A stretch of DNA of 64,000 nt, taken from Parelaphostrongylus tenuis. Taxonomy: Eukaryota; Nematoda; Chromadorea; Rhabditida; Metastrongylidae. The stretch is from NCBI GenBank assembly GCA_019055375.1, contig JAHQIW010004329.1, positions 54,275 through 118,274 on the forward strand, written 5' to 3'. Made by a program: the position numbers and the translations under genes. The notes beneath the pieces are model-generated. The model ran no database searches. It was given only the letters and a program-made list of their open reading frames with translations, and was not told where the DNA came from. Shown here piece after piece: positions 24,886 to 38,524 of the stretch. Numbering within the stretch: position 1 is the stretch's first letter; each line of letters begins with the position of its first letter.

Positions 24886-26438
24886 CCAACGTATAAATGA
24901 GAGCTTGTAGCATAAGATTGGGCTTCCTGAACTCGGTTTCAATATTATCTTATATAAACCAAGATTAGGTTTCTTTCATCGATCGAACTTCGATGATGTT
25001 ATGCAACTATGCGCTGCATGTAAAAGGATAGTTATTGTTCAAGTCTATCTCGTCCTCATCAGGCCCCAAGTTTTCCCCATGCCTCAATGTTTTCATGGAC
25101 ATGCAGTGATCAGATTAGAATACCCTTCACCTTATGCCATTTTCCAGACGAAGAGTTAGATATCAGTATGACAAGATCTCAACAAGAGTATAGATAGGCC
25201 TCCAATGAAAAGCTCAAAAGTTCTGAGTGAGAGTCAGAACAGGCAAGTAAGTGGAGGTGTAAAGTCTCTGGTACATTGATACTCCGCTCATATTAAAAAG
25301 AGATACAAAGAAGTCGTACTGCAATGTTCAGTAGCTTGATTGCTATGGTCTGACAGGCTACATACTTCGTGTAGTTTTCACCATTGTAATGAGCTTGCCG
25401 CCACTCGGTATTTTACAAAGCGAACAAGAAAATACACTGATGTTTTAGAAACAGCTTTTTTTTCTAATGGCAAAGCTTCCTTTACAATGAGGACGTATAT
25501 CTGAGGACATACACGAGAAAATTCTCCTTTTTTCTACTGCTTCTGAGATCAAAGTAAGTTTCTCAAATCTATTGTGTGCATAGCTGTGTGAAATGTAATG
25601 TGTTACTCCTTTAACGTCTATGGCTGGGTGAGGTAAAATTTCAACTCATAATGGGAAAAAGGAAAAAGTTAAGCGTTTTCGACTAAAATTTTGGTACCTT
25701 CAGCTTCGCACAGCCAAAGTGATTCCATTCGGTTGTGAGCGGACACTCGAGTACTCCATGTGTGCATCCAGTATCGCATCAAATCAATTTGAATAAAGTG
25801 AGGTGCCATACAAATGAAATGACCTTTGAATTAACCAAACTCCAGAAGTATAAACTCTGTATTTTTGCGTTTCATGAACAAAAGTAAGTTTCTGTTACCT
25901 AGCAAAAAATTTTTGTCTACTAATTTTTTCAAGAATTTTCCACAAAAGTAGTAATCGATAATTGAAATCGTCGGAATTAATTATATAATGGATCCGAACA
26001 AAGCAGAAGTCCGCGATTTTCAAAGTATTTGTGGATATCAACAGCAATCTAATGCTTATACCAAAGCTTTACAAAATCTTTGCAACAAATAAAAATGGCG
26101 CTTTTTTAATTCTTATATTGGAAGAGGTCACCGGTCTTATGTGACACCTGTGAGAAATGAACAACTAGGTTCAAAGAATTTAGACTGAGAAGCAAAACGA
26201 TCGCGGGCATAATTCGTTCTGCACCTGAGCGTATTTGTTACGCTGTCGCTAACAAAGGTTTATGTAGTTAATGTCACTATTGCTAGAGGCCTTGCCACGA
26301 CCGAGCATCAAATGCTAGAAAAAGTAGATGGATAAAGCACAAACTTATATTACATTTACACATCAGTTTTTATATTTGCTAATAATAATGTAATCGGGCT
26401 CAATCAAATACAAGTGTGAAATGTACTGGTTATCATAA
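24886..26438. other. No gene seen
   Basis: AT-rich, no convincing frame, splice-site pair or repeat match noted. Confidence 0.45.
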
Positions 26439-26440
26439 TA

Positions 26441-26961
26441 GGTGGGGAAAAAAGTTCTAAGAAAATGTTTGTAACTTTTCTGGCTATGGCCAATTCTTGT
26501 GTTTTCGAGCTCATTTGAATGCCCGTCTTCTCCCACGTTGATTGGTATACAATTTATCTCCTTATTTCAACATGGAGTTAGCAAGCGGGCAAATTGGGTT
26601 ATTGATGATGCACTAATGGCTGTTGGGTTCAAATGCAACGGTGGCAAGTGAACGCAATCAATCTGGTCGGGGCAATCGGGGCAAAGACACAGTTGGCAAA
26701 AGTACGGTGTACAGGTGTTCTAAAGTTTGACGAAGGTGAGGAAAGTTTGGTACCGATATTGAATTTGCACAATTCAGTCATTCATTTTTGAACAGCAAGA
26801 AGTCGGAATTTTATGCTTGCGGAAACGATCTTTCGCTGGAGAAGTGGCAGGAAGTGCTTAAAGTTGAGGGGAGTACTTTGACTTTTAGTTTCGTCTTTAT
26901 TCGTGTTTAATAGGTGCACAGATAAATATCACAAGCATTTTCTCAGAACTTTTCCCCAACC
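26441..26961 (+). mobile_element. Mariner deletion derivative, copy 2 (521 bases)
   Basis: Same family as the element at 7497: TA on both sides (26439-26440, 26962-26963) and matching inverted ends. The N-terminal remnant has an internal stop (LLMMH-stop-WLLGSNA) and frameshifts. The internal deletion junction around GATATTGAATT..GCACAATTCAG matches copy 1, so both descend from one deleted ancestor that still transposed. Confidence 0.87.
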
Positions 26962-26963
26962 TA

Positions 26964-29509
26964 TTATAACAATTTTTTTAGAGGCAACACAAAGAACAGA
27001 CTAGAGTATGCGATTACTACGACTACCGTATGTTTCGTTGTTCTTATTTAGTCTGACAATCGTTTGATGTCACAAAAAATCAAGCTTAGTCACCCTGTCG
27101 TAGATTTTACTTGGGTCGGACATGTATATCACGCAAAACATTTTAATGATCAGGTATTCTTATTCATTGTTTCTTTATCAATAGCGCAATATAACAAAAT
27201 CTGCCAATCAGTGGCTGCATGCATTTTAAGCAGAGTTAGCATTATTGTGAAGTGTAAGCAAGCTCAAAGAATAACTTTTGACTGATCTCTTATGTATGGT
27301 ACACCTCTCCTTTTCTGGCAACATTTTAACTAAGTTATGAAGAAATATTCGGTTCAGCAGCTTGAATTCTCAAATCTTGTGCCAAGTTCAAAACCTTGAA
27401 CAATTTGTGTAGTCTCATACATGAATACTGCTGTTCTTAGAAGTTGCACTGACACAACAGGTTGGTCACTCGAGTATGGCTTCCCCAAACTATGTTGACG
27501 AACAGTGCAAAGTACTGTCACTATGAGAGTTTTTTTACGAGCGTTTACCACACAGGTAAATGATGAGTGAAGAATAAACATATTGATGTTTAGCAATCCA
27601 AGACAGTTAATCATAGGCATTTGTGTGGATATATGTCAGGAAACAAGAGAGCCATCGGTATGTATGGAGTAGAGCAAGAGGTTCAAAGCGAGAACTAAGT
27701 TCTTGTGTTTGAATGTGACGATTTGCTGCTGACTATTAGAATGTTATATGTAATGTTCTAAAATCTCTGAAAAGTGCAGTGCCAATGTTCTGACCCTAAA
27801 GCATGGAGGTGTTTGGAAGTTCTAGCACGTAATCGAATCGAGGACCACGTGTGTATTACAGAACACTTCCAACGATCGCGCTGCACGCATCGTCCACACA
27901 CTGAATAATTTGCGAAAAAATTTTCGCTGGTGTTCCTTGCAGAGTGTATTCTTTTTTTAACTCAAGAACACGATAACTTGAAATATTTCTGTGGTCTCAT
28001 GAGATGGTAGATCAATGAAGAAGCATCTTTCATTTAAACTTCTTGTATAGATAATTAGTCGTCGTCACCAAAACCACTTATAGTACATAGGAAGGGCATA
28101 GATTGCTTACTTTGTAATTTCAAGCAGCGAATTCAGAAGCCGCTCTCATTCTCTAGTCTTTCAAGTGCTTTTTTGCTAAAATTTCTTCAGCAAGTTATAA
28201 GAAAAGAGACCACCTCTATTGCACGGAACCTTTATTTCTTTGGAGTTGAAACGTTTTGGAATGTACCAGGTTTCTTACATATACAGATTAAGCTTCATAT
28301 TTTTACAAAACGCGCTCTCTACGTGTGATTGGGAATTGCCATCTGGATTCTACTCTTCTCATGAACAGCCAAAAATGCTTATTGAGGCTCTTGTGTAATC
28401 AGCAGTCTTGACACTCACATTTACAAGTAACAGCTTTGGCAAAAAATTTTACTTTTGAGGGACATTGGCAAACCAACAATACATGCCTCATGAAGCCGTT
28501 AATGGAGTTTCTCCGGGGTATATTCAGAACGAGTACTATCGTAAATAAAAAATGCTTGTGTAAGAAGAATACTTGATAGTTTTTCTGACTTTTTAATGTC
28601 AACTGGATGCTCTTATCCCGTAGCGTAAAGAAGTTTCCGCCTTGGAATTCTTTCCAATTCTTTTTTGAATTCTCTTGTGCGAACTAAGAAGGTCGAGTTC
28701 ATCATCGGCTTACGGTTCAACTATTTGAACTGTTATCGTGCAAGTGGTTGTAAAGCGAAAGCTAGATGTTAGAGGTAACAGTACAATAAAAAATGTAGGT
28801 TCTGCACAAGAAAGAGTATAATCTCGTAACATGAAGTAAGTGCAGTATACTGCTTGCATTAGAAAAAAGTTTAACTACTTGAACAAAATTTCATACTATG
28901 CATAACATTAGAACAAGCAATACCTACGAGTCTGTAAAAGTGTTCACTCCTCAAGTTTTTCAGTCATCAGAAATATATGGATAGTTATTGACAAACCGAC
29001 ATCACAAAAAGCAAAAGCAATAAAAAGAAAAGTAGGCAATGTGCTCAACATATTCGGCAACATTAGAGCTGGATGGTGGAGCACAGTTACACACCATAAC
29101 TACTAGATCGCATCAAACGAACACTACTGAGTGAAACCTTTTCCCAACTTTTCATGTTTGTAATTCCGTGAATAATACCCGGAAAAATATAAGAAATTAA
29201 TGTGCTGGCAGATACGAGCTTAAGTAGCAAAAGAGTTGTTTTGTCCAACAGTCTAAGATCATAGCTGTAGTCATATGAGCAACAATTGCAGTATTTTTCC
29301 TACCACTGATATTCTTTGCATTCGGTAGAGTTTGAGATTGGTACAAAAGTAAATGCGGTTAGCGATGTGTTTGAGACTATTATGATTAGATTCAAGCACA
29401 TCTTTATCAATAAAAATAAAAACCATCAATAAGTTACCAACTCGACATAGGCAGTTCATTTCTGTAGCACAAACTCTTAGAGAATTTCTTCTACGTATTG
29501 TTATTTGTG
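26964..29509. other. No gene identified
   Basis: Only short ORFs. One minus-strand frame at 28,399-28,540 ends in a Cys-rich tail (CQCPSKVKFFAKAVTCKCEC), which could be a terminal exon, but nothing joins it. Confidence 0.35.
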
Positions 29510-29660
29510 AGAACGTTTCTCCTGTAAAAAGATGTCGAGACACTTGAAGAAGTGATAGTTGGTGAACAGAACTTTGGCGAATATGTAATGCGAAGTAAAA
29601 CTTTGTAGTTCATCAATCACCACTTCCTCAAGCATCTCAACATCACTTTACAAGGAAAAA
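29510..29660. repeat. Fold-back MITE family V, second copy
   Basis: GTCGAGACACTTGAAGAAGT and TCACCACTTCCTCAAGC form the arms, matching the hairpin at 20,070. Confidence 0.6.
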
Positions 29661-32621
29661 TTTTTTCTTTGAAAAGTTCTTTTCAAGAGCTCATCAAATC
29701 CTGAGGCACCAATTATCTGCTAAAATGATAACCAACTTTCTTCTTTTGGGAAAAATGTGCTGATTGTAGAGGATCTCGTTTTGACTAACAGGAATGTGTT
29801 TAAGCCTAACTACAACGGTTTGGGGTTCACGGTCCACACCGCAGTTTCTTTTGCACCAATTTATACCACGAGATCTCGTATAGTATTTGCCACTTTATAA
29901 TCTACGACTGACATTTTTGAATGCGATAAAGTAACAGAATGCTTTAATTACTAGCAGTGGTCATTTTCCTGCAATCATTCGCAATTAAAAAGCAAGAAAC
30001 GCTAAATATGAAGGAGCATGTTGTCATACCTCCAGAACCCATTCCTTGGAAACGACATCCTGAAGACCAGAAAACGCCCTTGTAAGGTTAGTCAGGAAAC
30101 CAAGGAAATCATATGCTCGACCAGCAATGTATCATTTGAAATGTGTGTTGGGGTCCGCATGACTAGTAAAAACGGACCATCTAAGTTTCTAAGTGTTCAA
30201 GTGTGATACGACATACTTTTTCTAGCTTGCAACATGAACGGTCATAGACTACCTTTTCAAGTTCTCTCAGATTTCTACGAAATGTAGTTTGGTGCAGAAT
30301 AAACTTTTTGCCTTTATGCAATAGTTATTGATCGAAAACACCTGAATATCTCAAAATAGAGCCATATCACCAATTGTCCTTTCGATGATAAGATGTATTT
30401 CAACGGGATAAAAAAATTTACGGTTAACCGGAAAAGTTCAATCTATGCCCTCTGTTCGCACGACCTTTTGATTGACAGCTCTAAACGATCGTACACATGC
30501 AGAATAGTAACGCCTAGCACTTGCAGCAGCACGCAACTAACTTAAATACAGCTTTTGTTCGTCCATGAGCCAACGAAGACTTCCTTTCATATAACATTTG
30601 ACGTTGGGTAGTAGACACGCTTGCAAATGGTAAAAATTTTAAGTGCTCATAGAGCAACGGCAAACGGCAATCCTTCACTGAACGGCCGGTGGAAAAATAT
30701 ACGACACATAAGGCCTGAAAATACAAAAAAATCAACATATTTTTCAATTGTTTATTCAGGTGCAACGCTGCAATAAATGAAGACCGTGGAGGGTAAGGTT
30801 TCATCACTATAAACCACAAAGCAGCGGTGTAGCAACGGTTCCAAGGAACTCAAGCTGTTGCTTCAAGCGCTGAACACGTATGGCTTATCGTTCGGCATTT
30901 GCTGGTAATCTTGAAGTGTTTCCATAGTTGCAAAGCCTCTAAACGCCTTAATTTGACTTGTGTGAAGAATGATGGTCAATGCATGTAAGCTACACAATAT
31001 TAGTATACAATTTATACCTATTACCTACTAGCATCAACTACTGCATGGTTTTTGATGTTTGCTATGCGAACTTCAAGAGAATTTTTCTTATTGATCATGA
31101 CGGGTTCTTTTCTGTTATGCAAATGAAGAAACGATCCCTCTCGTTGGACAAGGACTTTCCATTGCACTTTTAGTAATAATTCAAAAGCTTATGCCACTGG
31201 CCACTAGCTACATAACCGTTTTTTTGAAAAGTCTATTTATAGTGCGGTCGTAGAAGGGAAATTGCGTTTTTCACTCGCACATTTTTCGCAGGAGAGAGCT
31301 TTTTGATAATTTGATTTTTGATGATTACAACGCTGTGCTCATGTTCCCGACATACCGCTTCATTGCAATATATTAGAGAAAATATAATTGAGATTCACAT
31401 ACACTGGCTTGATTATTCGACTGAAGTGCGGGCTGAGCATAGGGAGGGGGAGATGAGGGGATGTTGGCCGTCGAATCCATGCGATGAACAATCGGTCGAT
31501 CGCGTTGACGCATTACACACGTGGAGTGCGATTTTTTTACTTGATGCGAGTTTTTTTCGTTTTGAAGGGATTCAATACAAAACGTATGGCTCTGTTACTG
31601 CAAGACTTCCCTTATATAACCATTGCTTTTCGTGCTTTCAGCAAAGTAATAGTGAAAAAGCGCGGCCGGTATAGAACACAATTTTATTTTAAAAGCTGTA
31701 GCGTGTTATATATAGGAATACAGGAGAGTTTAGGTGAAAAATTTGTTTGGTCAAAAAAGGGGCATGCGGCGCAGCAGCCCGAGATTTAAGCTTTCAAATG
31801 TCTACGAACATTTCCGTAAAGTTCTTGTCCAGCAAAAGTGGTCGCTTCATTTTTTGCCGCCAGATATAGAAAAGAGCCTCATAACTGACTAAGACAAGCG
31901 TTTCGTCATCTGTTCTGTATAGGTAGGGCAATTAGAGTTTTTGGACTGTTGAATACCAGTTTGTTTGCTTATGTCGATTTTTGCTACTTTCTACGCTGAA
32001 AAAGCTTTTCTGAGAAACAGTTGTGCAAGACAGCAGTTGACGGTGTCATAGAACATGAACTTAGAGGTAGCCTATATTCAATTAGCAAATGGCAGTTTGC
32101 TTAGTGTTTTTGTAATATCTAAAGCACGAAACATGAGTAAGAATCTATCCAATTCTTCAGGTGGCACGACTGACGAGGACCGGTATATAAATTGTGAACT
32201 CAGAAGTACCCCATAAATTTCGTAACAGCAGAAAAAATTATCTGCATCACCTTTCGTGCCGTTGCCCATCTATTGATTCGAGGATGCATTAGTATATCTT
32301 CAATCCTGTCGTGTATGAGAGGAGCTCAGTTTTTGTGACCATTGGAACTCCTCAAGCACCACGTCCATTTTCAAAGATTCTCGTTATCAGTAGTGACCAT
32401 GGGTTTGATGAACTCGTTTTTTTTAATTCAGTGGCTTTTTATTTTTTCTCGAAAAAGGAGTCATGAAAGAGCTGCGATGGCCTGACCCTGTGTCAAGTGT
32501 TTCGAAACTACAACGACGCAGGAAAAACTTGAGTTTTGAGACTGGAGGCTTTTCAGATTGCTAACAAGTATATACTGTTTTGATAGTATGATAAATTAAG
32601 ACAAACTCTTTTTCTATCCTA
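29661..32621. other. Repeat fragments, no gene identified
   Basis: 31,318-31,680 shares ACACGTGGAGTGCG and neighbouring sequence with about 37,230; 31,790 has a family S anchor (AAGCTTTCAAATGTCTACG). Two overlapping ORFs of about 100 codons here are repeat translations. Confidence 0.45.
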
Positions 32622-32852
32622 TTACATTAAAATGTCGCTCAATGTATGTTCTTCAAGCATTCTTCTGGGCGAAATGTCTTCGTAAATTTTCAACGACTTT
32701 GAAAAATTTTTGGTTTTCTTGTAGAACTCTTCTCCGTCCGTATAGAGCGCGTCAATTTCGTTTTGGTCATAAGTGGTTTTATGCCGAAGTGCAACCACTA
32801 GAACTGGTAAGAGTCGGTATTGACTCATATCGTCGCATATGATTCGAGACAT
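32622..32852 (-). CDS. Unassigned 76-codon ORF, possible exon or gene fragment
   Basis: ATG-initiated and stop-terminated, reading MSRIICDDMSQYRLLPVLVV, then DALYTDGEEFYKKTKNFSKS and YEDISPRRMLEEHTLSD. Composition is hydrophilic and protein-like rather than typical of AT-rich noise, but there is no recognisable domain, signal peptide or joined exon. Confidence 0.22.
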   Translation of the reverse strand: MSRIICDDMSQYRLLPVLVVALRHKTTYDQNEIDALYTDGEEFYKKTKNFSKSLKIYEDISPRRMLEEHTLSDILM

Positions 32853-33728
32853 TAGTTGCGCGAATGAATCACATTTATAGAGAAATTAGTGTTGGAGAAT
32901 TCCAACGCCGCTGATTTCTCTATTATCGCATTTTCCGAAGAAAAGTTTTTCTTTGGTGTCATAGACGGAATAAGCAGCGTCTTCTTGTCTCAGCCCGTAA
33001 CTTTTTACCTCATATTTCTCAGCTGTAGTTCAGGTCCTCTATAGGGAGGGTGTTCGTAGGTAGATTTATGTGAATTTTTTTGAGATTCTAACATCTGTCC
33101 CTTCCCAACGCTGCCGCATCAAGGGCCTTTCTGTGTCAGAAAAATAAGGCCCAATTTTTTTCGTTGTTTTTGCGTTCTTTACGTCATCACGTAGCTTGTT
33201 GAGCTCCAGATGTGAGTTGGATACTTGCGGGTAGTAACCAGCTTCTCCCAAAGTTTACAGAGAACTCATTTATCACAGGCGACTCATAAACTCTCTAAGC
33301 GTACTTCTCTGTAAGCAAGGTTTAGGCCAAATGGACTTGCTGAATACCGAGTAGATATGTGTTGAAAGGTGAAGTGGAAGGAGGAGGTCTACCCACTGAT
33401 TTCACGCGGTGCCATAGAAAAGCAGGTCGCTTTAGGTCCACATTTGAGCCGCCATCTGTCACGTGAGACACGTTATGTGGCTCCTCATAACCAACTCGGA
33501 ATGCTCGTTTGAAATAAATGAGTGAATTCGAAAGATGCGTGGAGAAAAATCATTTTACGCCACAGAACAACAACGATTCAGTAGCCATTTTGTGTACATA
33601 TCCTAGCACGATAAGATTTGCTGATTAATTTATCTTCTCAGAGGTACAAGTAACAATTGATTGACATATCTTGGAAAACTACCTATATGACAACGGAATG
33701 GGGCCTAAACGTACTTGCTGGTATGAAA

Positions 33729-33944
33729 TCAGTCGATTTCAACAATATCGGCTACTTTCATTCCCTTCTTATGCAACTCAAGAACTGCAGTATGTTCGTG
33801 TTCAAAATCCCTAACTTTGGCACAATTGAGAATAGACAAGTAATTGAAACAGACTCCAGGCCAAAACTGAGCAAAAAAACTCAGTAAATTCATCAGAATC
33901 GATGAAAAAAATATCATATCAGTGATATTATTAACACGACACAA
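33729..33944 (-). mobile_element. Possible Tc1/mariner N-terminal fragment
   Basis: The minus strand reads FEHEHTAVLELHKKGMKVAD, like the first helix-turn-helix of Tc1/mariner-type transposases, preceded by non-coding-looking sequence. No inverted ends or catalytic part were found. Weak call. Confidence 0.3.
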
Positions 33945-34086
33945 AATTGCCGGACTTTTCGCGCGACCTATGTATGGTAGTTGTCATTAACGAAGTCCTT
34001 TTTTTCTCTTTTAAATTCAAAATGTAAACATTTTGTCAGCAAAATCGATTGCCTGTGCGCTGGAACTGTAAAGGTAAGTGATATTA

Positions 34087-34538
34087 GGGTTGAGCAAAAT
34101 GTTTTGGGAATTTTTTGAAAGTTTTGTTTTTATGTGCAAATTGACAGTAAAAACTACAATAACTATTCTTCAAACCATAAACCACCATTGTGAGTTGATG
34201 CGGATCGTGGTGAGTTTCTTTTAGACAAAGCATATTGGTGCAGTTTATTAACAACGGTCCTCTACGAAACCCCAAACTCTACGGCGAAGTCACGAGTGCT
34301 CGATGAAGAGCCAGCATCCAAAGCGACTTGCAAGTCACTTTGATCCAGAACAGATGGCCGGCTAGAACGAGGCATTTCTTCCTAGTCAAAATCTAAAGAT
34401 GAAAATTATTGTCTAATAAGCATTTTGGAGCTGAAATCAATGAACTAGTCAGATATATACCAAACTATCAATGGAGAACGACACAAAGGTGTTAAAAATT
34501 GAGACTTTCAGAAATTTCCCAAAACTTTTTGCTCATCC
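34087..34538 (-). mobile_element. Mariner-type MITE keeping a DNA-binding domain (452 bases)
   Basis: TA on both sides (34085-34086, 34539-34540) and inverted ends of about 43 bases: GGGTTGAGCAAAATGTTTTG on the left, GGATGAGCAAAAAGTTTTGG from the right. The minus strand reads RSSRPSVLDQSDLQVALDAG, then SSSTRDFAVEFGVS-stop-RTVVNKLHQ, the second helix-turn-helix of a mariner transposase. No catalytic domain remains. Confidence 0.85.
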
Positions 34539-34699
34539 TAGTTGTACAATGGGTGTTGGACCACGCACAGATTATCGAAACGTACAGTCATTCAGTTTTT
34601 GGTGTACAACTAATTCAAATAGACTTAGTTTGTTGGCTGTCTATCTTTAAGAGGCATACAGTTTCATTTTTTATTTCACCGGACTCTTGTTAGTATCAG

Positions 34700-34887
34700 A
34701 GTGTAGGACACTAGCACGTCTCGACAACAATTCACTCCCTGATGTAGTTGTTGTCCCACGATGCGATTCTTGCGTCATTGGGCGGAACACTGCAGCGTTC
34801 TTTTACAAGCCATCAAGCTGCTTCACCAACAGGAAAGAAAGTCGAAGGCCACCTTACACTGAGAAGTGTGGAAATGAGTGGAGTTGA
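34700..34887 (+). CDS. Possible terminal exon of a small Cys-containing protein
   Basis: After a TATCAG acceptor-like site the frame reads CRTLARLDNNSLPDVVVVPR, then CDSCVIGRNTAAFFY and a basic tail with two more cysteines, ending at a stop at 34887. It could be the last exon of a secreted protein, but no upstream exon is identified. Weak call. Confidence 0.18.
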
Positions 34888-34899
34888 ATGAATATAACT

Positions 34900-35934
34900 T
34901 TTGTAGCTTAGGAATTTGCTTTTAAGAATGTTACGTGTCAAAAGTTGCTCCTTTCTAATCACTTGATGCACTTATTTGACGATGTTCTTCTCAAAAGTAC
35001 ATTTTTGGCTGCAGCTCATTATCACATCTTCTTATTTGTGAAAGCGTTGAGATTTGAGGAAGCATCGGCAGCAACGACGACAAAGAATAAAGTGACTCAA
35101 ATTCACTTTAGGGTGGATGATATGAAATAGGCATTCGCTGAGTTGTTTTTAAATGATCGTTCTCACATGCGTCCTTCTCATTTGTCAATTCATATAATTA
35201 TTAGATTCAGGTTTCAAGCCTAGAAAAAGTTTTGTCGTATTTTCAAAGAGCATAGAAAAATCTATTTGTACACGAATTAAGCTCAAGCAAAAGACAAATT
35301 ATTAGTCTAAGTACATCATTTCTTAAATATCTGCAGAGACAGATTTCATATGTCTCAGGGTATAGGTTATCTCAGTAGCAATATTGATCGTAGTGATCAT
35401 GAAAAATCGGAGTTTTGGAGAATATAAAACTCTTGGATGAATGTAACTCCGCCAAACTGTCCGCGGTGCGAAGTTACTGAGGTACGAATACTTTGGTAAA
35501 TGGTGGAGTTTTGTCTCTCGCTAACCCAATTAGTCAGTTCTTTTTTATAAATATGTTTAGGGCTGATTCTGCTTAGAAATTAACAGACTGGCATACTGAA
35601 TGTTCCGCGACGCTCGTCCCTCATTTCTTTGCTCATTATCACCGCGATTCTGGGATTTGAGATGTTTCAGGAGCAGACATAAGTTAGAAGACGGCTCTTT
35701 TCTGTTCTCAAAGTTGCCATCTAATGAGGAACTTGCACTTTTGAAAGTTGATTTATGCACTATAGCCATCTCAATACCTTCGTTGCTTCATTATCATTTC
35801 GAGACACAAAAAAACAATATTTCAGAGTTTGGCATAATTCTAAGCCATGCAAAATGATATCTTCTGAATTTATTGCATTAGGAAAGTAAGCACTAAAGGG
35901 CAAAATATGTCTATCACTATTTATTCATCTCATC
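34900..35934. other. No gene identified
   Basis: Two overlapping ORFs on opposite strands at 35,557-35,857 have no family resemblance or splice context. Confidence 0.4.
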
Positions 35935-36330
35935 GACTGCTTTCGAACCTCGCTATATACATTCAATATAGTCTGCGAGAATGTTTAAAGTCTTCTCAGA
36001 GGTTGATACTCCAAAGCCGTACGTTTCGGAGGAGTAGCCCTTTTCATCAGTGGCCCACGCGTCGCACTTAACCCTAGTTTATAGATGTGATGGAAAGTCA
36101 TTGTTAAAGGTGATAGCACATGATAACGTGTTATTTCAAATTTTCTAGTGAGGGGTCACGACTGGTAAAGAATATATAAGAATCTATCTTATCGCCCATT
36201 TAAATCTCGCTGTAAGCATTCAGTTTAGTCTGTGAGGGTGTAACAAGCCTTACCGAGGTTGTTAAGTCAGAGTCATACGTACGTTTCGGCGGTATCCTTC
36301 GCTTGAGCCATAAAGGACGGCTACAAGAAT
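35935..36330 (-). repeat. Dispersed repeat R, two adjacent copies
   Basis: Two diverged minus-strand copies. The one at 36,001-36,060 carries CTGATGA (36044-36050) and GAAACG (around 36023) separated by a short stem-capable segment. The one at 36,241-36,310 keeps GCCGAAACGTACG and CAACCTCGGTAAGGC. Confidence 0.65.
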
Positions 36331-36929
36331 CGATGCGCCTAGAGCGATTTGCGCGATTTCCGTTGTTTCATTAAGGTTTTTCTCTTCCTTTTGCAAAAGT
36401 TTTCGGAATTTTTGTATTACTCCGATAGAACAAGATTTCCTCTACCTGTTCACGCTTTTGATTTAGTTAGGTGTGTCTTCTGTAGAGAAAAACGCTGGTT
36501 TACTACGCAGTCGTACTGAATTTGACATTCAATCGATTGTATTGCTTTGTACAAAGGTTGTTACATAAGTCACCTCCCGTATTGATCTTCCCTAATTCCT
36601 TGCAAGGCCCAAAAGTTTTCGTAGTGAATAAAAAATAGGAAACAATGAGTAGTTTGTTCAAAATGATGATTCATGCTATATTCGATGCAAGGTCATCGAT
36701 AACTACAATTTAGCTATTATATCAGTCATTCGTATACTTCCAATTACTTAAAGTTGATGTAAGTGAAAAAAAGTTGAAAGCTTGTGGGCAGTGGAAGAAT
36801 TCCGAGCGGTAAAAGACAACCGGTCTCAATAAAAGGCTTAGAACATTGGCATTATGCAAACTATTGATCAGAAATATATGTCTCCAGAATAGTATTTTCG
36901 GTACATTTTCCCTATTCGCAACCACATTC

Positions 36930-37880
36930 AAAACAGGGTATTTTTATTCCTTTTTGAGATTTTAGTTATTATTCGACAGCTTGAATATCCAAAACCTGAG
37001 GAGTTTATCTTATTTTTCAAATGGCTTTTATATAGTGCTGTAAAAGTAAAGTGAAATTTTCTTCCACACGCAGCCTTCACTGGGCAGTAGTTTTCAATCA
37101 GACTTTCAATGAGCAATCGATAGCTCACATCTCAACGATCTCAACGATAATCTTTGTTTCCGAGAAAAACGTTTTAGTGCGCTGCTACAGCTAAGAGATT
37201 ATTGAATTTCATATTCGGCTCCGTCGATCGCGCAGCGCAATTTACACGTGGAGTGCGGTGCGCGCCGAGTGTAAAACCCAATATTTTTTTACTCATAACT
37301 GTGCACTACGAAGTTTCTCTCAAAAACTAAGAAAATCCTTAAGATTGCTAAGATCTGTCCTATAGATTGGGTGTGAAAGTCTGAGAAAAAGGCATGTCTA
37401 GCTGAAAATACTCAAATGTGCAATAGAGTTTTATCCTTGTTGCTAAAGCTAGCAAAGAAACTTTCTCTAAAAGACAAGCACACCATTGACATTTTCGAGA
37501 TTTCAGCTGCCGACTGGTTATTGAGCGCTGAGGCTTGATGTCAATGCTGCAATGCCCATCCACATACCGATGGAAGGCACACGCGCCGCATGTGAAATTC
37601 ATTTTTGATTTCAGTGTTGTAGCGCATGAAGAGATTTTTTGGAAAACGAAAAACACTATTAAATTTGCAGAGATCTGTGCTATCAAAAAATTGCTGGAAC
37701 TTTGAGGGGAAGCTTTGCTCATTGAAGGATGATTGAGTATTAGATAACATTTTCTTTTTACTGCTATAGCGTAATATGAAGACCTTTCAAAAAATGAAAT
37801 ACACCTTTTGAATTTTCGAGATTTGAACTGTCGAATGATTACTGAAATGTCTGCAGAGAGCGGGAAATACGTTTCTCTCT
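36930..37880. repeat. 160-base repeat family S array
   Basis: Units at about 36,967 (minus) and, in plus orientation, at about 37,505 and 37,826 (321 bases apart, twice the unit). The 204-codon minus-strand ORF at 37,360-37,974 is built of two such repeats (RQFKSRKFKRC and RQLKSRKCQWC recur) and is not considered a gene. Confidence 0.65.
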
Positions 37881-38232
37881 GAATATGGGTGGTGATGGGG
37901 AAACACCATGTCATAAGCAATGATGAACGCGCGCTGTTCCATTTACTCGGGCTATATAATAGTATTGCCTCCACATAAACCTTTATTACAAATGTCTAGT
38001 TGTAAAAGATGTGTTTTCAAGCTGTGGTTCTCGCAAGGCAGACGATAGAAATGCATAATAGGGGTTGAGACTGTTTTTCTCTGCTTACATGGTTCTACCG
38101 CTGAAACAAGAAGTATTTCATGAGAAGTAATCACTCTTTATGCCAAAAAGCCTTTGTGAAAGATTCACTCGTGATTTTCCATTTCTTGAGTAGCGATAAG
38201 ATACCTCTGACATATAGATTCTACCTATATAA

Positions 38233-38524
38233 AGGTTAAAGGATAAAGCTCTCGGCTTTGATCAATCCTTGAGGGATGCATTCGACTTCAATTTTTATCT
38301 TCGTTTGAGGTGATTGAATGCATATCTGGCCTTCACAATGACTCGCGCTGCCCTCCCGCTGAACCGAGCCAGTGCTGCTTATCCTCCCAGACAAGTCTGA
38401 GATCTGTTTGGTAGCAATTTACCGACCCCGAAGGGATGGATGGCTTGGTGAGCCATGAGCGCAAGATCGAACCATTGACCTCGTGTGCAACGCAGAGCAC
38501 CTTTAACCACTGCGCCACATGCGC
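38233..38524 (-). mobile_element. SINE family A, near full length
   Basis: Reverse-strand copy of the element at 4444: tRNA-like head (GTGGCGCAGTGGTTAAAGG, box B GGTTCGATCTTG), same body and same GCCGAGAGCTTTATCCTTT tail. Confidence 0.85.

Noticed and set aside
31318..31789. Two overlapping ORFs of about 100 codons
   Set aside because: They lie in repeat sequence related to that at 37,230 and 44,000 and show no protein family.
37360..37974. Longest ORF of the window (204 codons, minus)
   Set aside because: It is an internally duplicated translation of the 160-base repeat family, with no domain and no splice context.
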